DNA of 23,885 bases from the NCBI RefSeq assembly GCF_000485595.1, contig NW_014578658.1, positions 54,529 to 78,413 on the forward strand, given 5' to 3'. Positions 17,842-23,885 of this stretch are shown piece after piece (the first letter of the stretch is position 1; each line of letters starts with the position of its first letter). The position numbers were made by a program, and so were the translations under genes. The stretch comes from Priapulus caudatus. Lineage: Eukaryota > Priapulida > Priapulimorpha > Priapulimorphida > Priapulidae. The notes beneath the pieces were generated by a model that saw only the letters and a list, made by a program, of their open reading frames with translations, was not told where the DNA came from and did no database searches.

Positions 17842-17905
17842 TGGTTTAGGGCAGAGTGCCCAATTTATGAGTGCAAATCATATTTTATAGTTTAAATACT
17901 AAACC
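17842..17905 (-). tRNA. trnA: tRNA-Ala (TGC), mitochondrial
   Basis: Acceptor stem GGTTTAG/CTAAACC, D stem TTTA/TAAA, anticodon stem TATGA/TCATA around the loop TTTGCAC (anticodon TGC), and T stem GGGC/GCCC. Starts at the base after the nad3 end. Confidence 0.93.
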
Positions 17906-18261
17906 ATTCTGCTCATTCTAATGCTCCTTGGCTTCATTCGTGAAAAAGCCCTACAAGTAAAGATGATTATAAATGTAATGCCCATTATTATTACTATTGT
18001 GTTGTGTTCACTAGTTTTTAGGGCTAGTGGATAGGTAAAATTAATGTGATTTCTACATCAAAGATTAAAAATACTATTGCTACTAGAAAAAATCGTAAAG
18101 AAAATGGGTACGGGCCGATTTTAAGGGATCAAAACCCACACTCAAATGGGTGATAATTTGTCAAAATCTTTGTTACTTTTAAATGAGACAAGAATAGCTG
18201 TCCCAGCTACTGCAATAGCAACAAATAAAACAAACAAGAGATAAATAAAGAATATTGTCAT
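17906..18261 (-). CDS. nad3: NADH dehydrogenase subunit 3 (frameshifted)
   Basis: Mitochondrial complex I membrane subunit. ATG at 18261-18259 one base after trnG. The N-terminus [20 protein letters not shown] is the first helix. The family hallmark FECGFDP and FLIFDVEI follow, and the C-terminus HEWSQGALEWAE is typical. TGA is read as Trp. The stop is an incomplete T at 17906, completed by polyadenylation, directly against trnA. The length of 356 bases is close to the usual ~351, but the frame is lost at several one-base indels (before FECGFDP and again toward the C-terminus). Confidence 0.9.
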
Positions 18262-18262
18262 T

Positions 18263-18328
18263 ATCTTTTTTAATTTTATTTAAAACCTATTGATTGGAAG
18301 TCAATGATACTTATATATACTAAAAAGA
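18263..18328 (-). tRNA. trnG: tRNA-Gly (TCC), mitochondrial
   Basis: Acceptor stem TCTTTTT/AAAAAGA, anticodon stem ATTGA/TCAAT around the loop CTTCCAA (anticodon TCC). Lies between cox3 and nad3, as in arthropod ground-pattern genomes. Confidence 0.93.
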
Positions 18329-19102
18329 CAAGATCCTCATCAATAGATTCTCACGAAAGAAAGAGTCATACAACATCAACAAAGTGTCAGTATCAAGCGG
18401 CTGCTTCAAACCCAAAATGATGGTTAGATGAAAAGTGATAAGTGTGTGGCGGAAAAGACAAATTAAGAGAATGTCGTTCCGATGATACATGAAGCCCGTG
18501 GAATCCGGTAGCTACAAAAAATGTAGAGCCATAAACAGAGTCGGCGATGAAAATGGTGCTTGATAATATTCAATACTTGAAGAATAGTAAAATAGATTCC
18601 TAATATAACTGTGAGCAGAGCGCATATGATGTTTCATTGAAGTACTTTCGATCAATCTGTGGTGTGCTCAGGTAACAGTTACTCCTGAAGCTAATAAAAC
18701 AGCTGTGTTTAATAAAGGTACTTGAAATGGGTTAAATGCATCAACACCGACTGGGGGTCAGCAAGACCCTAATTCGATTGTTGGAGATAAACTTCTGTGA
18801 AAAAAAGCCCAGAAGAAAGAAAAAAAAAATAAACTTCTGATAAAATAAATAGAATTATCCTCATCGAAGCCCAAATTCTACTGCATTGTGTGAAGTCCCT
18901 GAAGTGTGCCTTCTCGTCTCACATCTCGTCATCATTGAAATATAGTTTAAAATAATAATAAATAAACCCAATAAAACACAAATTAAAGTTGCTGTTATGA
19001 AATCTTGACTAACCCGGCTGTTAACCCAAATGCCCCAATAGCTGCGTTAGTGGTCAAAGGACTTTGGTCTACTAAGTGGTAAGGATGAAAGTGTCCAGTC
19101 AT
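18329..19102 (-). CDS. cox3: Cytochrome c oxidase subunit III (frameshifted)
   Basis: Core subunit of respiratory complex IV. ATG at 19102 gives [17 protein letters not shown], and the C-terminus contains WYWHFVDVVWLFLF followed by FVSIYWWGS in a shifted frame (AGA = Ser, TGA = Trp). The end abuts trnG and no complete in-frame stop is clear, so an incomplete stop codon is likely. The 774 bases are slightly fewer than the usual ~785. Several one-base indels interrupt the frame, for example around 18790-18830 (an A-rich run). Confidence 0.92.
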
Positions 19103-19775
19103 TTAATAAACTTCTGCTGAGTATAAAAGTTGTTAACTACAAAAACATAGGGATTGGATAACTGCTACTGCAGCTTCTAAAAGAAGTAGGAAGAACTGAG
19201 TCACTAGAATAAGAGTTAAAATAACTATACTAGCTCTCACTCCTTGCTTCCTAAAAGCGTCAAAAGAAGTGTCCGGCAATTATATTTGCTGCTAGTCGGA
19301 CAGAGAGTGTGATTGGGCGATTAGGTTTCTAATTGTTTCAATGCAAACTATAAATATTATTAAAATTGTGGGAGTTCCTCTGGGACTAAATGAGCTAATA
19401 TATCAATGGGGCGTGTAAAGTCACCGAATAATATAAAACCTATTTCATATTGGAAAAGCAAGGCTCAGAGTTACTAAAATATGAGCGGTACTAGTAAAAA
19501 CATAGGGAAACAACCCTAAGAAATTTCTAAAAATAATAAAATCAAAAATAGGCCTAGTACCAAAACACTTATTCCTGATGGGGAAGAAGAGCTAAAGAGA
19601 GATCTTATTCTTTTAAAACCGTTTTGTTAATTATACTTCAGCTTACTATTCAACGTGTAGGTAACACTCAGAAGGATAGTGGTAAAAAGCATAAACCAAT
19701 GAGTAAAGCAATTCAATTTAAAGATAACCCAAAACCTGTTGATGGATCAAAAATAGAAAACAAACCACTTATCAT
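19103..19775 (-). CDS. atp6: ATP synthase F0 subunit 6 (frameshifted)
   Basis: Proton-channel subunit a of mitochondrial ATP synthase. ATG at 19775 ([14 protein letters not shown], then LNWIALLIG), overlapping the end of atp8 by seven bases (ATGATAA). The stop TAA at 19105-19103 lies directly before the cox3 ATG. The 673 bases match the family size but are not a multiple of three, showing net indels. Interior frames change several times while typical hydrophobic segments continue. Confidence 0.9.
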
Positions 19776-19926
19776 TGTAAAAAAAAATTTAGTTTTTGTG
19801 TGTTAAAAAAATCAGATGATTTAGTGATTAAAATAAATTTAAAATAGGTTGTGACGGAAAACATTAGCATAACTATTACACTATACGGTATAGTAAACTT
19901 CATATTAATGGTGATATTTGAGGAAT
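19769..19926 (-). CDS. atp8: ATP synthase F0 subunit 8 (frameshifted)
   Basis: Short F0 subunit. Begins right after trnD with ATT (19926-19924) and reads IPQMSPLMWSLLY, the conserved MPQM.P..W start with ATA = Met and TGA = Trp. Ends in the ATGATAA overlap with atp6. The length of 158 bases is normal for the gene but out of frame by one, so at least one indel is present (TAA TAG appear in the middle when read straight). Confidence 0.85.
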
Positions 19927-19927
19927 G

Positions 19928-19992
19928 AAGAAAAATGTCTATAGACAATTTAGACTAGACAGGTCTATGTTTTTATTTAAACTAAATTTTCT
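19928..19992 (-). tRNA. trnD: tRNA-Asp (GTC), mitochondrial
   Basis: Acceptor stem AGAAAAT/ATTTTTCT (one extra T), D stem GTTT/AAAC, anticodon stem TAGAC/GTCTA around the loop CTGTCTA (anticodon GTC), and T stem TGTC/GACA. Confidence 0.92.
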
Positions 19993-20057
19993 TCACTAAG
20001 GGTAATTTACCGTAAGTTGGTTTAAGAGACCAGTGCTTATTCTCAGCCACTTAGTGA
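19992..20057 (-). tRNA. trnK: tRNA-Lys (CTT), mitochondrial
   Basis: Perfect acceptor stem TCACTAA/TTAGTGA, anticodon stem TGGT/ACCA around the loop CTCTTAA (anticodon CTT), and T arm GGTAAATTACC. Follows the cox2 stop with no gap. Confidence 0.95.
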
Positions 20058-20744
20058 CTAGTTTAGCAGAAACTCATTTGATAACGAAGGGGTATCAACT
20101 ACTTCTAATACAATAGGTATAAAGCTATGATTCGCACCACAAATTTCTGAACATTTGACCGTAAAATACACCGGTCGGGATGAGAAAGAATGATAATTGG
20201 TTTAGTCGACCAGGAACTGCGTCTACTTTTAATTCCTATAGAAGGGATAGCCCATGAATGTAAAACGTCTGCAGCAGTTACCAAATACACGAATTTATTT
20301 TCCATAGGAATAATAAGGCGGCTATCTACATCTAATAGTCGAAATTGACCTTCTTCTAAGTCAGTTGATGGAATTATGAAAGAGTCAAAATTCTAATTCG
20401 TTAAAATCCGAATATTCATATCTTCAATATCACTGATGACCGATTGTTTTAATAGTAATGGAAGGAGAGTTTACCTCGTCTAATAAATAAAGAAGACGAA
20501 GGGATGGAAGCGCAACGAAAATCAAAATAATTGCTGGAATAATGGTCCAAATCGTTTCAATTTCCTGCCCTTCTAGTATAAATCGATTAATGTAAGAATT
20601 AGTTATAATCGCAATTATAAAATAGCCTACTACTACTGTAATTAAAATTAAATACAAATAAAATGTGATCATGAAAAAAAAATTAGTTGTTCCATTAAAT
20701 GGAGACGCGCTATCTTGAAATATAAGTTGCCCTCATGTGGCCAT
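20058..20744 (-). CDS. cox2: Cytochrome c oxidase subunit II (frameshifted)
   Basis: Carries the CuA electron-entry site of complex IV. ATG at 20744 gives MATWGQL.FQDSASP (TGA = Trp). Intact blocks include [19 protein letters not shown], the aromatic WYWSYEYSDF region and the CuA-site sequence [14 protein letters not shown]. The stop TAG lies at 20060-20058, against trnK. The 687 bases match the family. One extra T near 20695 shifts the frame and is compensated soon after; further one-base changes at about 20145-20215 split the CuA half. The residues on either side of each indel remain conserved. Confidence 0.95.
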
Positions 20745-20769
20745 TCAGGTTTTTAATCTGATTAATTAG

Positions 20770-22293
20770 TTAAATTGCTAATTCTGTATATGTGTGTTCT
20801 GATGGTGGGAAGTCGTGTTGTCACTCAACAGATGTTGTGTTTTTTTGGCATCCAAACACTAGACTACGTTGAGAGATTAGAGCTTCTCAAATAATAAAAA
20901 TTAATATCAATACAGCATAATAGAGATTATAGACCCTACTGATGAGACAGCATTTCATTTAATAAAAAGCATCTGGGTAGTCAGAGTAACGACGGGGTAT
21001 TCCTCTTAATCCTAAAAAAATGTTGAGGAAAGAATGTTAAATTGACTCCTAAAAAACATAATAACGAATTGAATTTTTAATCATCGAGCATGTAAAGAGA
21101 CACCTAAAATTAGAGTAATCAAAGAGTAAGACCTCCAATAATTGCAAAACAGCCCCCATAGAGAGGACATAATGAAGTGAGCTACTACATAGTAAGTATC
21201 GTGTAAACATAATATCAATCGAAGAGTTTAGCTAGACAACCCCTGTAAGCCCCCATTGTAAATAAGAATACAAATCCTAAAGCTCAAGAAGGGGGGTCAA
21301 AACTGTAGTTTGTGTTCCATGGAGGGTTGCTAATCAGCTAAAAATTTTAATTCCTGTTTGGTACAGCAATAATTATTTGTGCAGCAGTGAAGTAGCACGC
21401 GTGTCAACGTCTATACCTACTGTGAATATATGGTGTGCCCATACAACAAATCCTAAAACCCCAATAGCCAGTATAGCATAAATTATACCAAGGTTACCAA
21501 AATGCTTCCTTTTTTTCCTCTTTGATGATTGATAATATGTGAGACAATTTCCAAAGCCTGGTAAAATAAGAATATATACTTCAGGGTGACCAAAAATCAA
21601 AAAAGATGTTGGTACAGAATAGGGTCTCCTCCTCCTGCAGGATCAAAAAAAGAAGTATTTAGATTTCGATCTGTCAATAATATAGTGATTGCCCAGCAAG
21701 GACTGAGTGAAAAGAAGAAGTAAAACAACTGTGATTTTGACTGCTCAAACAAAAAAGCGGGATCGCTCAAAACTATCCCCCTCAGTACGTATATAATCAC
21801 TGTTGTAATAAAATTTACTGCCCCTAAAATGGAAGAAGCACCTGCTAAATGTAAAGAAAAAATTGCTAAATCTACAGAGCCACGGCGTGAGCAAATATTT
21901 CTAGCTAGAGGGGTAAACAGTCCAACCAGTCCCGGCACACCTGCTTCTACTAAAGAAGAGGCTAAAAGAAGCGTTAATGAGGGGTGGTAATAATCAGAAA
22001 ACTTAAATTGTTTAATCGTGGAAAGGCTATGTCTGGTGCTCCTAATATTAATGGAAGCATTCAGTTACCCAAAACCCCCAATTAAAATAGGCATACTATA
22101 AAAAAAAATTATTACAAATGCGTGGCAGTAAACAATCACATATATAGGTGATCGTCTCCTAGAAGGAGCCTGCTTGCCCCGAGTTCAGCTCGAAATAATT
22201 AAACTTAACCCTGAACCAACTATGGCAGATCAAAATCCAAAAATTAAATATATTGTCCAATGTCCTTATGATTAGTTGAAAAAAAATCATCGC
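20770..22293 (-). CDS. cox1: Cytochrome c oxidase subunit I (frameshifted)
   Basis: Catalytic heme-copper subunit of complex IV. Starts next to trnY with [12 protein letters not shown]-like sequence (TGA = Trp, one extra T in the T run at 22286-22279), so the exact start codon is unclear. Intact blocks: [36 protein letters not shown], and [14 protein letters not shown] with the CuB histidine and cross-linked tyrosine region. The C-terminus is [12 protein letters not shown] followed by TAA at 20772-20770. The 1524 bases are slightly under the usual ~1535. At least six frame changes are visible, mostly one-base and often in homopolymers. Confidence 0.96.
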
Positions 22294-22359
22294 GGTAGAA
22301 TGGCTGAGAGTAAGCAGAAGACTGTAGATCTTCCAACAGAGATTAATCTCTTTCTATCA
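22294..22359 (+). tRNA. trnY: tRNA-Tyr (GTA), mitochondrial
   Basis: Plus strand, opposite to cox1. Acceptor stem GGTAGAA/TTCTATC, D stem GCT/AGC, anticodon stem GAAGA/TCTTC around the loop CTGTAGA (anticodon GTA), and T arm GAGATTAATCTC. Confidence 0.94.
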
Positions 22360-22360
22360 G

Positions 22361-22423
22361 AGCTTTATAGTAAAAAAAATACATTAGACTGCAATTCTAA
22401 AAAATGCATTATTGCTAGAGCTT
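22361..22423 (+). tRNA. trnC: tRNA-Cys (GCA), mitochondrial
   Basis: Plus strand. Acceptor stem AGCTTTA/TAGAGCT with one T-G pair, D stem GTA/TAC, anticodon stem TTAGA/TCTAA around the loop CTGCAAT (anticodon GCA). Forms the W, -C, -Y cluster with its neighbours. Confidence 0.93.
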
Positions 22424-22488
22424 AAAATTTGAGACTTCTTTCTCTCGTTTAGCTTTGAAGGCTAATAGTCTTTATAACTTAAAATTTT
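22423..22488 (-). tRNA. trnW: tRNA-Trp (TCA), mitochondrial
   Basis: Acceptor stem AAAATTT/AAATTTT, D stem AGT/ACT, anticodon stem TTAGC/GCTAA around the loop CTTCAAA (anticodon TCA, which reads TGA and TGG), and T stem GAGA/TCTC. Overlaps trnC by one base on the other strand. Confidence 0.94.
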
Positions 22489-22513
22489 ATATTAATATTA
22501 AAATAAAGAAGAG

Positions 22514-23502
22514 CTAAAACAGAATAATAATTCTATTACCTGACAATACTACCCCAAATGGAAATATAGTTCTGTGTTTATTGATACTCATAAAGGTACA
22601 TCTCTTCCTATTAATCTAATGAATAGCAAACACGCAGGTAATAAAAAAGATTCAGTAAACTTCTTTGAAATTAGAATGGTTCTTAAAAGAAATAGCCCAT
22701 TTAACTAAACCCATTAAAACAACTCATTTTATTAAAAACCCCCAAATGGGGGTAGACCCCCCAGGGATAAAAATATTATTATAATTATTAAACTATCAGT
22801 TGTTTTCTCACCCAAAGGAAAATACTTGATTAATATGAGTAATCCCATGAAAAAATAAAATTAAAAATCAAATCTTAGTCTTAAAAAACTATAAGTTAAA
22901 AAAAATAAGTCTTTCAGATAGTATTGGAAATAAAAATAGCTCCAAGTATCAACAAGGTGCCCAATTGATGAATAGGCTAAGTTTGCGTAAGCTTGTTGAT
23001 TGAGACCACCTAGTCCTCCGACTAACCCAGAGATTATTGCGAAAACTACTAAACAGATTTTATAAATTGAGTTTGTAAATCAATCAAAAATACAAAAAGG
23101 TCCTAACTTTGTCATGTATTAATATTCCACAATTAAATTATATTAAATCCCTTCTATTACCCCAGAAATCAAAAATGAAAAGGTCCAACACCAATTTTTA
23201 ATAAGAGTGAAAAAAAAATAAGTAGGTTCATAAGAACTCGTTAAAAGAGAAGAAGAAACCAGAACAACTAATCTTAGACTCCCAAAATAAAAACCCAATA
23301 GAACCTAATACTTGAACAAAGAAAATATTTAATACCAGATTCAGTCTCACGTATATTAACTCTGTATTAACAAAGTTACAAAAGATAATATATTTATCTC
23401 TAGCCCTAATCACATTGAAAATCAGGAGTTAGAACATGCAACTATGGTTGTTCTAAATAACAGAATAAATAAGAATAAAATATGGTGTGGTAGAATAAAC
23501 AT
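22514..23502 (-). CDS. nad2: NADH dehydrogenase subunit 2 (frameshifted)
   Basis: Complex I membrane subunit. ATG at 23502 gives MFILPHHILFLFILLF, then VACSNSWFSMWLGLE (TGA = Trp, AGA = Ser), the typical nad2 N-terminus. FVQVLGSIGFLFWESKIS follows. The C-terminus FPFGVVLSGNSIIILF ends in TAG at 22516-22514. The 989 bases fit the family. Frame changes occur, for example between LGLE and the FVQVLG block and in the middle third. Placed between trnM and trnW as in arthropods. Confidence 0.93.
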
Positions 23503-23505
23503 TAA

Positions 23506-23572
23506 TAAAGAAAGGGTTGTAACCTTTATAATTGAGGTATGAACCCAATAGCTTAATTAGCTTACCTTATCT
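23506..23572 (-). tRNA. trnM: tRNA-Met (CAT), mitochondrial
   Basis: D arm AGCTAATTAAGCT and the anticodon arm TTGGG-TTCATAC-CTCAA (anticodon CAT at 23539-23541), followed by TATAAAGGTTACAACCC, match the usual trnM pattern closely. The acceptor stem (about AGATAAG with CTTTCTT) has two mismatches, possibly error. Confidence 0.9.
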
Positions 23573-23636
23573 ATAAGTTAGTGTAATAGCACAAAGAACT
23601 TTGATTCTTTAGAAATATAAAAATATTACTTTATAA
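23572..23636 (+). tRNA. trnQ: tRNA-Gln (TTG), mitochondrial
   Basis: Plus strand. Acceptor stem TATAAGT with ACTTTATA (one extra T), D arm GTGTAATAGCAC, anticodon arm AAGAA-CTTTGA-TTCTT with anticodon TTG (loop one base short), and T stem AATAT/ATATT. Sits between trnI and trnM on the opposite strand, as in arthropods. Confidence 0.85.
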
Positions 23637-23700
23637 TATTAGAGGGGGCTGACCCTCATATTCTACTCTATCAAAGTAGCCCTTTTTCAGGCATAATATA
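23634..23700 (-). tRNA. trnI: tRNA-Ile (GAT), mitochondrial
   Basis: Anticodon stem CTACT/AGTAG around the loop TTGATAG (anticodon GAT), D arm CCTGAAAAAGG, T arm GAGG...CCTC, and acceptor TATATTA/TAATATT with one mismatch. Starts the I, -Q, M, nad2 run. Its 3' end overlaps trnQ by about two bases. Confidence 0.9.
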
Positions 23701-23701
23701 A

Positions 23702-23766
23702 AGAAAAAAGGATAGACAAAAGCTGCTAACTTTTAGTCTTAGCGGTTTAACTCCGTTATTTTTCTA
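23702..23766 (+). tRNA. trnS1: tRNA-Ser1 (GCT), mitochondrial, reduced D arm
   Basis: Plus strand. Acceptor AGAAAAA/TTTTTCT, anticodon stem AAAAG/CTTTT around the loop CTGCTAA (anticodon GCT), and T arm CGG-TTTAACT-CCG. The D arm is lacking, as usual for animal trnS1. It lies beside trnI on the opposite strand, whereas in the arthropod ground pattern it follows trnN on the same strand. Confidence 0.9.
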
Positions 23767-23831
23767 GCTCTTATGGTGTAAAACACGTTAAGTTTTCAAT
23801 TTAAAGATATAATATAAATTATTAAAGAGTA
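23767..23831 (+). tRNA. trnE: tRNA-Glu (TTC), mitochondrial
   Basis: Plus strand. D arm GTGTAAAACAC, anticodon stem TTAAG/TTTAA around the loop TTTTCAA (anticodon TTC), and acceptor GCTCTTA with TAAAGAGT (extra A). Adjacent to trnS1 in the ancestral S1-E pair, inverted together. Confidence 0.85.
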
Positions 23832-23885
23832 TTAAAGAAAGATCAATCTATTTCGCCTAACAGCATTCAATGTTATGCCTATTTT
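23832..23885 (-). tRNA. trnF: tRNA-Phe (GAA), partial at window edge
   Basis: On the minus strand TAACA/TGTTA pair around TTGAATGC, which carries GAA at 23868-23866. The loop is one base long. The 5' part may run off the window. Orientation opposite to trnE is as in the S1, E, -F ancestral cluster, supporting the call. Confidence 0.6.

Overview
The window looks like a draft-assembly scaffold from a marine invertebrate animal that joins two kinds of DNA. Positions 1-12058 are nuclear: exon-like pieces, transposon remnants and long low-complexity or tandem-repeat tracts. After an assembly gap (12059-13036, all N) comes very AT-rich repeat DNA (13037-17674), then about 6.2 kb of mitochondrial DNA (17675-23885).

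Nuclear part. The minus strand carries a partial REJ-like exon at the left edge (1-259) and a PAN/apple-like exon (2897-3153). Between and after them are two small MITE-like palindromic elements, a 21-bp-arm palindrome, poly(A), AT-rich DNA, a purine-rich satellite (1990-2780), a pyrimidine-rich minisatellite with a ~50 bp period (4070-5690), a GT tract with a short TTAGGG run, and a ~20 bp minisatellite (6925-8165). A broken PIF/Harbinger transposase lies at 9105-9769. Two GC-rich orphan ORFs follow: a single-pass membrane protein (10328-10735) and a secreted-looking acidic protein (11036-11671).

Mitochondrial part. Read on the minus strand the order is (trnF), -trnE, -trnS1, trnI, -trnQ, trnM, nad2, trnW, -trnC, -trnY, cox1, cox2, trnK, trnD, atp8, atp6, cox3, trnG, nad3, trnA, trnR, trnN, then the AT-rich array. 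A minus sign means encoded on the plus strand of this window. TGA reads as Trp, AGA as Ser and ATA as Met, which is the invertebrate mitochondrial code. The order from trnI to trnN is the ancestral arthropod/ecdysozoan arrangement. trnS1-trnE sit inverted beside trnI, as expected if one large inversion moved the block that normally lies between trnN and trnI. From memory this resembles the priapulid Priapulus caudatus; that assignment is inference.

Most mitochondrial protein genes are broken by one-base insertions or deletions, often in homopolymers, while the encoded residues stay conserved. The tandem repeats show a similar mix of clean and noisy copies. This fits unpolished long-read gap filling better than an old nuclear mitochondrial insertion, but the sequence alone does not settle it. 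I found no convincing new defence system or mobile system. The most unusual structures are the modular AT-rich array with inverted modules beside trnN, and the orphan ORF pair at 10.3-11.7 kb.
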